Source of the DNA: Neelides folsomi | Taxonomy: Eukaryota > Arthropoda > Collembola > Neelipleona > Neelidae | Direction: 5' to 3' | Length of the DNA stretch: 64,000 nucleotides | Assembly (NCBI GenBank): GCA_034687125.1 | Contig: JAQGBZ010000291.1 | Coordinates: 17,320 to 81,319 of the forward strand | Shown here: in pieces, positions 33,601-45,375 of the stretch | How the letters are laid out: each line of letters opens with the position of its first letter | Numbering within the stretch: the first letter of the stretch is position 1 | Position numbers and translations under genes: made by a program | The notes under the pieces: model-generated | Database searches by the model: none | What the model was told of the DNA's origin: nothing | The model's input: only the letters and a program-made list of their open reading frames with translations

Positions 33601-35808
33601 CATACAGTGTTACATATTGTACAGTTTTCAAATTTGTCCATATAAGGATTTTAATATTTGGTCATATAATAGGACCAGTATAGGATTAATATTGAATATA
33701 AAAGCTATATGATATTCTTATTGCTAGGATTGTGAGTGTATTTGTGTATATATTTAATATATATGGCGGATTGTTGAGTTTATTTGTGAATTTGGGTTCT
33801 GCGATGGCGATTACCTTTTAGTTAAGTGAAAAGTTTTGTGCGTGGGGCGGTAATAATAATTTATGAAGAGAATTGGGAGGTTTGCAGGAGAGGAGTCGAG
33901 GTCTAAATGTAAAGTACTGGATGGGGAAAGTCAAGGAAGTGTCGTAAAGTCGCCGTGATTTCCCTCCCTCCGCCCAACTCCAAATCACTCCCGGGTGGAA
34001 ATGAGGACATAATCAAACACTTCAACTCCTACAGACAATTCAATTAACCTTTACTACACACCAACTGTCCTCCTAATAATTTATATAAACCATTAGTATA
34101 TACTCCTTGGCTAAATAAAATTATAGACATCTGCTTTGATCCCAAATCTTTCTCAGAACATCTCTTGTACATTTCAACCCTTTCGCCTTTAATCCTTTTA
34201 TGCTTGTGACGATTCCCCAATTGATGATTTCTTATAGAAAATGAAGTGGATTAATCCTTAAAGAAAATCAACGGGAGTTGGGCTTTTATGTATTTGTTTA
34301 CTTTAATGTATTTGTAGATAGATAGAAATCTTTGTAGTTCAATTATTAATTGGATCTTAAGGCAGCGGGGGTTTCACTGATTGGAAAAACTTTTGTTTTG
34401 ATACAAATAAATCAAAATAAACAAATTGTAACAAAACGAGGAATGGAATTGAAGGTAAAGGAAGATTTCTTTTGTTCAATCATTTTCTGCTCTGAAGAAC
34501 ATGTGGAAACTGTGGATGTGAAAGGGAAATGAAAATCCTTTGCCTGGTTTGTCAAAAAGACCACAGAAGCTTCAGAACCAATATCCGGTGATGGGAAACG
34601 AAGTTTTAACAGAAAAGTCCACCAAACTTCAAAAAAGATAAACAACTTGGAAGGAACATTCATTTGTAAAATTGCGCATTTAAATTTTCTATGAACTCCT
34701 AAACTTCTTTGAACATTCTGAGTAAGTGATTTTGATGAAAATATTTATTTTACTTTTTTCACCTTTTAAAACTCATTCTACACACTCGAAATTTTGGCAT
34801 TTAAATAAGTTGAAATTAAATATATAAAAAATAAACAATTATATTTAATTATAATCTTTTCAAGCTGAAATTACTGACGCTGGAAAATTTCATGGATATC
34901 TAATTAATTAATAATCTTTGATTTAATCTTTAATTTTGTATTCGGAATAAATTGACTTTTCCCATTTTTCCTAAGATTGATAATTAAGGTAATAATTTAT
35001 ATTTTGGTAAAAATGCATAATGTAGGGAAGGATTTATTTGTCAAGGGCGAAAAAAGGTCATATCTTTTAGAGATCGAAGGAAATGAATTTATCGGGTCGA
35101 AGAGGAAATCGTAATATGAGAGAAAACAAAAGAAATAAATAGAGAGAGTCAACAAGGAGATTCGTCCCGACTTCCCTTTGTCGATCCATTAATTTATAGC
35201 TTGGAATCTCTTGGGTTCCTCAAAGGAACTCCGACGGGCATTTCCGAACATTTTCAGCCCAGGAGGAAAAAGGAGAAACAATAAATACATTTCAGGAGCT
35301 TGATACAGAAAAGCGGTTCCTTCCTTTGACGATTTATCTCAGCCCTAGTTCGATGATGTGTTGGGGAAAACTTCCTCTACGGAATTCTATTTTCCTTTTT
35401 TAAAACAACCCTAGGAATTGATCTATACAATTCGATTTGAAAATTTCAAAGACCGAAAACAAAAAACTCACTAAAAATTTTAATAATTTAAAAATTCTTA
35501 ATTATTTCCTAAAACCAACTTGTCACTTCTAACATACTTAAAATTAGCCACATCAAAAGTCTCATTTATAATTAAATAATATTCAATACTAATTGTAAAT
35601 TTACAATGAAAAATAAAACCCTAATGAAACTAATGAATTCTTTTTAAATTTAAAATTTAATAATAAAATAAATTAATAAATAACGGACGATTTAATCAAA
35701 TAACTAATTAGCCGTGTTTAAAAAATAAGCAATTTAATTTTCAGGCTAATTTGTACAAGTGAAATTGATGATTTGTATTGAAAATAAAAGTGTGCTTACG
35801 AGTTTCAT
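27605..35808 (-). CDS. Secreted repetitive Tyr/Pro/Gln-rich structural protein, 12 exons, 614 aa
   Basis: Coding exons on minus: 35808-35800, 31137-30994, 30711-30655, 30432-30340, 30135-30031, 29907-29706, 29442-29294, 29227-29126, 29020-28850, 28724-28571, 28397-28260 and 28125-27605. All introns are phase 0 except the sixth, tenth and eleventh (phase 1). Exon 1 encodes only Met-Lys-Leu, and with exon 2 it completes a signal peptide ('MKLIAVFVLIGLVAC'). The mature chain is low-complexity. It has 'YGPP' repeats (densest in exons 6-7, about 150-240), recurring Pro-Pro-Ile/Val-x-x-x-Gln elements ('PPVIHFPQP', 'LPILVYQ', 'PPIHIFQ', 'PPIIIYQ', 'PPVTVYQ'), 'GGYSS...AAA' blocks ending exons 5 and 10, His/Ser/Lys-rich exon 9, and a poly-Gln region in exons 11-12. 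Composition suits a cuticle, eggshell or secreted matrix protein, with tyrosines that could be peroxidase-cross-linked. The family is not recognised. Confidence 0.85.
27790..27870 (-). repeat. Glutamine-codon tract in the last exon
   Basis: CAA/CAG codons interrupted by Ala/Ser/Ile codons encode about 20 glutamines within 30 residues. Mixed codons make it less prone to slippage than a pure repeat. Confidence 0.8.
29300..29440 (-). repeat. Four YGPPK repeats encoded in exon 7
   Basis: Units of 8 residues (GEYGPPK, GQYGPPK, FEYGPPK, AEYGPPK) follow each other directly. The DNA of the units is only about 75-80% alike, so the duplication is not recent or has been edited at silent sites. Confidence 0.85.
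31138..35799 (-). other. First intron of the 614-aa gene (4.7 kb)
   Basis: Bounded by the donor CTC/gtaagc at 35799 and the acceptor cttttag before 31137. All other introns of the gene are much shorter. It contains GC-richer islands (about 33150-33240, 33900-34020 and 35030-35400) amid AT-rich DNA, a common sign of enhancers in first introns. No independent gene was found on either strand. Confidence 0.6.
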
Positions 35809-35840
35809 GGCGTGTCCCAGCCGGAGCGAGACGGACAGAC

Positions 35841-35841
35841 T
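35841..35841 (-). promoter_or_regulatory. Initiator (TCAGT) of the 614-aa gene
   Basis: TCAGT on the minus strand at 35843-35839, the arthropod initiator consensus, 34-36 bases downstream of the TATA box. Start here gives a 33-base leader before the ATG at 35808. Confidence 0.5.
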
Positions 35842-35870
35842 GAAATTTCATTGTCCTCATTTCCTCCTTC

Positions 35871-35877
35871 TTATATA
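35871..35877 (-). promoter_or_regulatory. TATA box of the 614-aa gene
   Basis: TATATAA within GAGTATATAAGAAGG on the minus strand, correctly spaced from the TCAGT initiator. It independently supports the three-codon exon at 35808-35800 as the true first coding exon. Confidence 0.6.
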
Positions 35878-35899
35878 CTCAACTTTTTTTCGCTGAAGA

Positions 35900-38800
35900 C
35901 GAAGGAGAAGCGTCGAGGGAAATTGTTCCCCACAGCCACGCAAACCAAGCTCAATTCATTATAATGGGGGGACAGAGGTTGAAATGACATTTGAGTCCAA
36001 CCACCTCTTGAGGATCAGCATTTATTTACACTTGCTTTCAATCAAATACATTTTTATACACCTTTCTTTATTACAACCACAACACTCACAACAATTACAT
36101 TTTGAATTAATTTAACCCCATTCATTTCATTTTCACTAATTCATTCATTTCTTCACTAATGCTTACAATTTAAATCCACAACCTTAACCTGTCAGAATTT
36201 AATCATGTCTTTTGATGTATATTTTATACAACCTAATGATTTCCCAATTGATATTAATTTCAACACTATTTAAAAATTTTATTAAAAATTTAATTAGCAA
36301 TTGAAAAGCTCTTTATAAACTTATAGGACTGGAGGTATCAAAATCGTGTACAAAAGTTTATAAAATTGAACGAAAAAAACTATTTTAGCCAACTGTCAAT
36401 CAAAATAATTAGTTCCATAAAACAATTATTCCAAAGTGTGTGTTTAAATGCTAAATCATGAAAATTCATTTTATCTTTTTTTAGTAAAATTAAATGAAAG
36501 TAAACCGCGAGATAAATCTTTCGCTACTTAATAAAACGGCTGTGCATAAATGTTAATATTGTTGATTTAACCCATTAGTCTTCATCTCGGAGATAAATAA
36601 TTGTCGTTAATGAGAACTTCAACATTCTCAAATGGGCTTAAAAACGTGAGAAGATTCTCCCACTTTTCCACATATCTTATTACCTTCCATCCTTTACATG
36701 AGTTTAATATTCATATCAACCCAACATATGCAGTTAGAATCCCAAGACTTGAATGTTCATCTTTACTTATGATATTTCCCTATATCACAATCACCTACAA
36801 TCAGAAGATGATTTTTTGGGGCGTTGCAACGCGTTGATGATAATGAGATTCCAAAGGTAAGTTTCCCTCTTGTGACTAACGTCCCTTTAAGGCTAAAACT
36901 CATCTCGCATTCATGATGATTTGTATTTACCAAATCCCTCGCAGCTTCCTTTTCACACAACTCCCAAACACCTGAGCGGAACTCAGAACAAAAACCCATG
37001 GGGAAAGAGATAGGGATTGTATGATGGGAGTTTTAAGTATTGAAGGAAGGAGCCAAGAAGGAGCCGAGTGATCTTCCACACCGAAGCCGTCGTTGTGTGA
37101 CCCACAAAACTTCCGGTTTTTCAATGTCAAGGCGAGGAGAGAAAGTTGAAACTCGTCTTGAGAAAGTGGCCGCTTACAGTCGCAAGGCAATTTCCCATGT
37201 TTTACCCAAATTGAAACAAAGTTGAGTTTGAACTCTCATAACTTCTAAATTCACCTCGTGGCCCAATGACGAAATTCATTCCCATTCCCATAATAGATCA
37301 TTTGGAAGTTCACAACAATTCTTTTAAAAACTTCATTCAAAATTAACAACTTTATAAGAAATTGTAAATATGTACCACATATGCAGAAAACTTTTAAAGT
37401 TTAGCAAATATTTTATACTTATTTTTTAATCAAAAATATTATTAGGATTAAAAATTAATAAATATTAAAAAGATTCATTTTTTAAATTAAAGGAAATTGA
37501 TTAGGATGGATAAATTGAAATATGGAGTGAAGCAGAGTGGAAGGAAAAGAACATGAGAAGGAAATTAAACCAACTATGACAGTTTGACAAAAGATAAATT
37601 CATCTTCACAATGTACTTTGAACTCATTTAAAGCACATAATGGGATTAATTGACTCTCCTAAATTTGACAAAGTAAATTAATTCAAATTATGTCATACTC
37701 ATAATCTTCTCATCTTACATTCACTGCAAGTTAATAAAGCTTCAATGTAAATAATAATTTCATATATATATTATACGGAAAATTCTGACATCGGGTCTGT
37801 AACGAATTCACTGTAGACTTTATGAGGACAAATACAAATATGTGGAGACATTTGACATTTAATGACATTTAAACTCCCTTTTTAATTATATGATTCAAAA
37901 GTTCCAGGGGTTTCTAATAATGATGAAAATGATGATGGTGACGTGCATGAAGAATATTTACTATTGGAATTACAATTAAAACTACTTCATTAAATGCGTC
38001 GAGATATTTTGGATGCATTTTTGCTACACGGTTTATGGAGAATTTATGCAGAGTTTTTAAGCATAGTTTTTATGCACAGTTCATGTATTTGTGTAGTTAG
38101 TAAAGACGTTGAGGGAATTTTTCGCATGAGAATTCTTAGTTGGCTTGATGTTCTGTTGATCATAAAATAATAAAATGTGTACATTAACAAATGGAAATTT
38201 GGGTTAACCGGCCCTTTATACGGATGGTAATGCGTGTAGTTACAGGTTGGCTATAAAGTATAAATTTATATACATGGCTTCTCTTCAACCCTCGAGAGAT
38301 TAATAAGGTCGGAAAGGATCAATTGAGCTGTCTAATGAAGAGACAAAATACGTGTGGTCGCAATTGATCAATTCTCACGTTCAGAAACACAATAAACAGA
38401 TGTTGGGTTTCTTTTTGCAGATAAAAAATATTTTTTTCTCATTCTTACCCTTTTTGTAATTACACAATTACAAATATTTAATACATGAAATATACAAATA
38501 CTATTTACTATATACCTATTTTCCTATATAACATAAATACGTTAATAAATTGTAAGAAATTTTTACAGATAAATACAGATGTGTATCTGTAGTACAGTAT
38601 ATGTAAGTAAGTGTACAGGTATTAATATATACATTTAGTAAATTCTGTATTTAATCCAAGGATTATCAAATATAAATAAAAGATGTAAACCTTGTATTGA
38701 CATCGAGTCAATATTTCATGTTTTTTCAAATTTATTTCCTTTAAATACCCAAACAGACTCTCGTTTTAAAAACCCAGCCGTTTTTGTGTACATTGAAAGG

Positions 38801-41800
38801 AAAATTTTAAAATTTATTTCCATACACAATTTTCTAACTTACAAATATGCTCGGTTTTATATAAACTTATATCTATCTGTAGATATACTCTGTAATATAT
38901 CAACTCTGTATATTCCCTCTTTCAAGGTGTTTGAACAAATTTTATATAAATACGCCAGTTCATATATCGAGGAAAGGAATATGCAGCTGGGTATGAAAAT
39001 GAGTTTGGCAAATAGAGTGGGAGCATTGGAGGAAAAACCTATTGGAATTTATTCCCCGACTCGTCTCCCATTGTTTATTTTAAATGGCGAAACTTGAGAG
39101 AAAAACTTTTTATATATGAAGTTTAAGAGAGAATTTGCGGAGATCATTAAAACAATTTGGAACTATTTGGAAACAATTTGGACCACTTTGAATTGAAAAT
39201 TTGAAGGTAAGTTTTCATTTTCACTTCCTTTAAATCCATTCATAATTTCCCACGAGCTCAGGAAAGAACTCAAACTAATGTAAAATATAATCCAAGTGTG
39301 TAAATTTCCATTATCGCAAAAATTTAATCAGGGACACGCCCTACAAGATTTAAACCTTCCGAAATCCTTATAAAAATTATATAAGGAATTAAGAACCAGG
39401 TAATTGAATTTTTAATTGAGTTGTTGAGTTGCTGAAATCATTTATGAAAAATTGAAGATGGGAAAAATCGTAAACTTGAACGGGTCAAAAGAAGAAATGG
39501 AAAGTGCGTTTGATCTTGTACTTTACCAATAAGTTGATCTTCACTTGTTTGGTTCATTCAGGTGTTTCACGTGTTTGCATCTTTCTCCCATTGTCAAAGG
39601 TTTACCAAGTTGAATAAAAACTTACTTATCTTTATATCCATCTATGAAGTTTGTTTATAATAGAAGACTTCAAGTCTCGTTTCAAATGAGGTCTTTGAAA
39701 GTAAAAGCCTCCATATATTATAATATACAAAAATATATATATACCATACATACATTGTACTTATGTACTTACACATGTTCATAATAAATACATATTTCCA
39801 CAACCAAATGAAGACTGACAATGAGAGAGATCAAATGATCAAAGCTCGTTCACTAACAACTTCCAAAATTTGGAAAATCCACTTGTAAACGAGCGGATCA
39901 AATTCACCTTCATTATCCTTTAAATAAATAATTACGAGTTCTTTATATGAATATTACTCATATGAAAATATATTATTTCAAGAGTATATCCAATTGTCTT
40001 GTTTGCTATTAATTTCAACGAAGAATCATGTTCCAGTTGTTCAATTTAGGATTAATTTCAAAGTTTGGGTGAGAAGGTTTTTGAATCAAAAGAATTGTTG
40101 AAAAATTGAGATTTGAATTTTAATGAAGGGAAATGATAAGTTTGTGGGAGATGAAGAGAATTTCTTGGATTTAAATCAAAGTTTGTGAGAATTCGAACAA
40201 CATTTGTCACTTGATGCGTTTTGAGAGAAAAAAAGGTGTTTGGGACGTATTGAGAATTGATGATTCCCTTCATTCCCCCTTTGTCTTTAATCTTCAAAGG
40301 TGGAAGCTTCGACTTCTCTTTGAGTTGTTCCACTTGGACTCTCAATGGAGATCTCAACTTTGTAAGTAAAAAGTATTGAGGAAGAAGGAAGAAGATCTTT
40401 TCCAATACTTTTACAAATCTTCTTTCCGTTTCACTCCATCAAATTCCAATCCCTTCTGTCTTGACACATTTACTTTTTAATTCACTTCATACTTTATACA
40501 AAAAATATATTTTACTATACTTTTTGGTTGACAAGTTCAATGTTTCCATATATTGATTTCTTACTACATACTACAATGTATTTATTTCAATATCTACAAT
40601 ATTATCTATAATTCCATTTTACTTATATAATAAAGAATTTATATTGGTTTGTAAAATAAAATATGCAAATAGTTAAAGTTAAGTAGAAAAAAAACAGTTT
40701 AATATGAATGCACCTATGTAATGGTATATTGACCATATTGAAAATATCGTAGATACATATACATCATATAGGTATTACACTAATAAGAATAGGTTGGTTT
40801 TTTGAATTTAAGGGAAGTCGTAAACGGAGGAAAAAAGACCATGTGCGTTGCAGAGGAGCTTATGAGATTTATCATCAGTTTTGTCCATTAGGAGTTGGAA
40901 TGAGGGGAATTTGTCTCTCTCGATAGGAATTGGCCAAAAACACGAGAGGAGAAATTTTTGATGGACCTATGTAAAACAAAGAATTTCCTTCTTATACCCA
41001 AAAAACTTTTTAAAAGCCCGCTTTATTCATTTTTTATTAATTCTGACCCAAATTGGGAAGATAAACATGAGTCACGATCTTCTTACCATTCTCATCATTC
41101 CAATTTACAAAATACACAAACCGGCAGATCTCCAATTCCTCCAATTCCACACCAATAGGTTCAATTTTTATACTCAGAAATCAAAAGTTGTTTTTGCCCT
41201 TTCTTTGTTTTCTCAACTTCTCACGTCCACGCCTTGTCAATAATATTAATATTAAACCAAATGAACCCAAAGATTTCTATTTTATGAAGGCGGAGTAAAA
41301 ATTACATTTAAATGTGAACCAAGGTCTCAGGATTTTGAAATTATTTGCAATTTTCATTTCTCCTTTTTATTCCGCATTAATGTTCAGTTTAAAATAAAAT
41401 AATGAATGAAGCAAATGCCATTGTCTTTTGGGATTTTCCATTTCTCTTTATAAGTAAAATTTTACAAGTTGTTGTGATTATGTTTATAATGAATATAAAA
41501 CCGCGATTTTATACTTGTTACACTTAATTAGACTTACAATTAGCGAAATAGAAAGTATTGGGAATAAAATATAATTATATAGGGGATGAATTAGCGAAGG
41601 AGGATATAAACTCCTTTATAGAGAAAGGGCTGAAAGGAAAAGTGAATGGAGTAATTTAAACTGCAATTAAAATTGACCCTCGCCAAAAGGTGAAGTTCAA
41701 AGTTCTACTTTTTCCACAGACATTTTTCCCGAGGGAAAATTTAGGAGTGTTTTACCCTTATTGTGGGTTTATTGGTAATTGTAATTGTAAATAAGGACTC

Positions 41801-44800
41801 TATTAATTTATGCATATTTATTTAATTGCCCAACAGGTAAATGTATGTTAGATTCACGCATAAGTATTTAAATATTAAATTTACCTATTTAGATGATTCA
41901 TACCTTAATTTAACTAACTTTTAAATGTAATGTTAAAGGGTGGTTTATAGGAATTTGGGCATTAAATGGGCAAGGTAGAAAGTTTCCCTTAAAAAAGAAA
42001 TTTTTGAACATTTTTACGATCGCATGTGGCATTTTATTATTAAAGTTCTCTCGAGATGATCATATTCATTTAATGCGTTGTTTAAAAAGTTTTCATTTTA
42101 TTCATAAACTTTCCTTCTTATGATGAATGACCTTTCCCAATCCGAATAATTAAATTAAATTAAATATTAATATTAGTTAACTATTCAATTAAATACAAAG
42201 TTCTCTTGCTCCAAAGTTCCCAATAAAGGAGTTTTAAAGGTAAATGAAGAAATGATTTTTGTGAAATTATTGAGAAATTGAACGGATGAGGTTTCTCTTC
42301 CAACCTCCGTCCACATAATTATGGTCAACCTTTATAGCTTCCTTCCAACATTTTACGACTCGGCTTAAAGCACAGATGAAAAATTCTTCCTTTTATCATA
42401 TAAAGTAGAGAAGTTGAAATAACTTTTATCGTCCATTTCAATAGCCAATGGAAAATATGATTTTGAATCATTTTTCTTAATTTATTAGCCTTTTATTATA
42501 CAAGATTTAAAACGATTCCACTATTAAATTGTCATTTTTTATAAATTATTACCAAAAATAATATGCCTAATACCAAGTCATAAAAATCCTTATCATATAT
42601 GTAATATTAAAAAGTATGTTATACAAAAATTAAAATCTTGTGTATAAATAGGAATATGTGTAAATCTAAAAAATCTATCCATTAAAATTTTTAAAAAATA
42701 ATAATTAAATCGTTCGAAATTACATATTAAAAATTATTTAGAAAAATCATTAATTTTTTTATTATTTTCAAGTTTACACTAAAGCCAAAGCCAAAGCCTA
42801 ATAAATGGTATAAAGTTATAAAAATTTTAAGAATAAAATAAAATTATCCAGTCTATCAAATATCTCTAACATTTAATGCAAATGAGCGTAAAATTGTCCA
42901 TTAAAGTGGATAGTTATAAGCAAATATTTGCTTGGACTTGGTTTGTACATGTAAGTGTGAAGATCAAGTCTGACTGAGAGTTGAGTTGATCCGGTGGATT
43001 TAGTAGGACAATAATGGTAGAAAGTGAAAAGGACTCTCAATCACTTCATTTATGTTCAACTCCTTCCACAACTTCCATCTAAAGGCAATGCGCTAAAAAG
43101 ATACCAATGAGGTTGAGAGATCCAAAGACCCAACGCAGTCCACTTTTTACACAAATCAAAGTATTCCACATCTCCTGGCGTATTCACATGACCTCAAACA
43201 TTTTCCACGTCCATAAATCATCAACTTTATGAATCATTTTTACTTAATTTATTCACCAATAAATATTAAAAATAATAATCAGTTGCTAGATCACTGCAAT
43301 CACTTTTTCTCTTAATATTGCATTAAATTAACATTGATAATCAATCATTATCAGAATCAATTATCAAATCACAACTAAATACCATTTATTAAAATAAAAA
43401 CCCAATTCGGTAATTATCTGTAGTTTAAATTCAATTAATAAATGCAATTAAGTTAATTTTAAATCATAAAGTCGTTAATTGAATTTATTTATTACTAAAT
43501 AAAATTTTGATGGCTATTAAAATATTTTAGATTGAAGGAATTAGCTCATTTAATTATTATTAATCAAAATAAAATATTAATTGGAAATTGGGATCGATTG
43601 TGTGTATAAGGATGTCACGTCTCACGTGAGTGGATAATTATTATAGTTAATCCATAAGTTTAATGAGCTCATTAGTCCCCGTATTCTCATTTTGACGAAG
43701 TAAAAACAAAGTTTTTATTCCTCGCTCCCATGTCACAAGTCCGTGAAAATTGTTATGTAAGTAGTAAAAAGAACTTTGTCCCTCCTAATGACATTTCACT
43801 CCTTCAGTTTCATCCCAAACCTCCACTTCAACACAGATAGGACAAAATACCCAGGTACATTTACGTATCATTTATGGTTATATAGAAGTACAAAGAGATA
43901 CAAAGTGTGTACACAAAGAGATACGAAAAATTTCATCAAAAATGAAACTTGCTCTAATAGAAATTGTTATGTTTTTCTCCTCCCCCATATTCTGAGAAGA
44001 GATAGAAATTTAATTAGGAGTATGGAAAAATGTATGTTGAGTGAAGTGGAGAGATAATTGGATGATACATGATACAATACAAGGCACATTGGAGAAATTT
44101 AATAGATTTCTGCATGGAATCATGATGGGAAAACTCATTTGCTCTTTAATCTTCACTTCATATTTGATATCCTTCCTCCCTTTTTATTGCAATCTTTTTT
44201 CGTAAATATCCGCGCCCTTAGATTCCAAAATCTCCTCTTTTATGAACACTATAAATCATTATAATGTTCATAATATGAAATATTATATGAAAAATAAGAA
44301 AACCATATTTTGTAAATACTGATATATTAATACAAATAGAAAATAAACCTAAAAGAGTAGATATACTTAAGTATTTATATAAAACTGTAAGTATATTTTC
44401 AGGATAATATATGAAGTAAAGTAGATAATGTAAACACGTGAACACGTCATCAGATATGAATATTGATTAAATCTCACCGGAGATTCGGAATGGATTTATT
44501 AAATGAAAATTGGTGAATGTCATCAGATCAAGATGAATCGGAGAGCAAGAAGGAAAAGGGCGAGAAAGAAAAAGGAAGTTGATTGAACTTCCAATTCCAC
44601 CTGAATAAAACATAGAAGAAAGTCATCTTGAATAATTTATGACATTTCTTTCATAAACCTTTTCTTACTTCATTAAGAAATAGTGAATTATGTTCACGAT
44701 ACCAAAAAAGCATAAAATTCACAATTTTTTATTAACATAAGTGGTTTAATGTTTATTAAATAATTAAACATGTTAATTTAAATATCTTGCAACTAACTTT

Positions 44801-45060
44801 CTTAATATATAAAATGGTGATGTCTTAATGATGTCAAAATTCACTGAAGAAAAAATTAGAAAACAATGACAATAAAAAGATTGAGTGATAGAGAGATGTT
44901 ATATAAAAGAATCTCCCGGATTGTTCTCAATATGGTAAGATATATCTCAGGTTTGATATACAGATACTTACATAGAGACGTTCCTGAAAGGGTAAATTGT
45001 AAATAAGAGGAATTTGATGGAAAGGGAGAAAATTGGAAGTCGGAATTGGAGATTTATTCT
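35900..45060. other. Long non-coding stretch, left part
   Basis: AT-rich with scattered GC-richer patches, for example 36840-37210 (overlapping frames on both strands, none with splice support). Two longer frames, 38786-39097 (plus) and 40058-40405 (minus), have AT-driven composition and no domain. I cannot support any gene here. Confidence 0.5.
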
Positions 45061-45074
45061 TTTTGATATATTTT

Positions 45075-45375
45075 TGGACATTGGGTGCTCCCTGGGGCGA
45101 CCCGGGGAGTTCGAACCTGGTAAAGTCACACAAATCATCCGGGTGACCCCAGCGGGCCAACGCGGACTGGCGAATGTAAGTGAGACGGATGGGGCGGAGG
45201 ATTTATGACAAACCGCGTTTTCACCACGACCCAGAAGTGAGAGTTTATTCAACCGAGTCAACATCCGGTCCGGTCAAATTCCCCGCCGATTCAAATATCC
45301 CAAAAGATGATCTACGGCGATCTCATCGCACTCCACGTTTCCGCTCCGCCCCTCAACATTGGCCCATTTCAAGGA
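45075..45375. promoter_or_regulatory. GC- and CpG-rich block with a strong splice donor
   Basis: About 300 bases, clearly richer in G+C than the surrounding DNA, with many CpG. On the plus strand AAT/gtaagtgag at 45175 is a near-perfect donor, preceded by an open frame reading 'GRPGEFEPGKVTQIIRVTPA'. It could be a promoter with a 5' exon, possibly of the receptor at 61.6 kb, or an exon of an unrecognised gene. No matching acceptor could be assigned, and open frames exist on both strands. Confidence 0.3.

Noticed and set aside
38786-39097. 103-residue open frame on plus
   Set aside because: Composition is Ile/Tyr/Phe/Leu/Asn-rich as expected from AT-rich DNA, with no domain, splice site or promoter. 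At roughly 67% A+T a rough estimate gives about one frame of 100-125 codons by chance in 64 kb over six frames.
40058-40405. 115-residue open frame on minus, stop-to-stop about 126 codons
   Set aside because: No ATG at the upstream end, Lys/Phe/Leu-rich, no splice sites; its length is at the chance limit for this composition.
45105-45120. GTTCGAACC resembling a tRNA T-loop
   Set aside because: No T-stem, D-arm or anticodon arm can be drawn on either strand.
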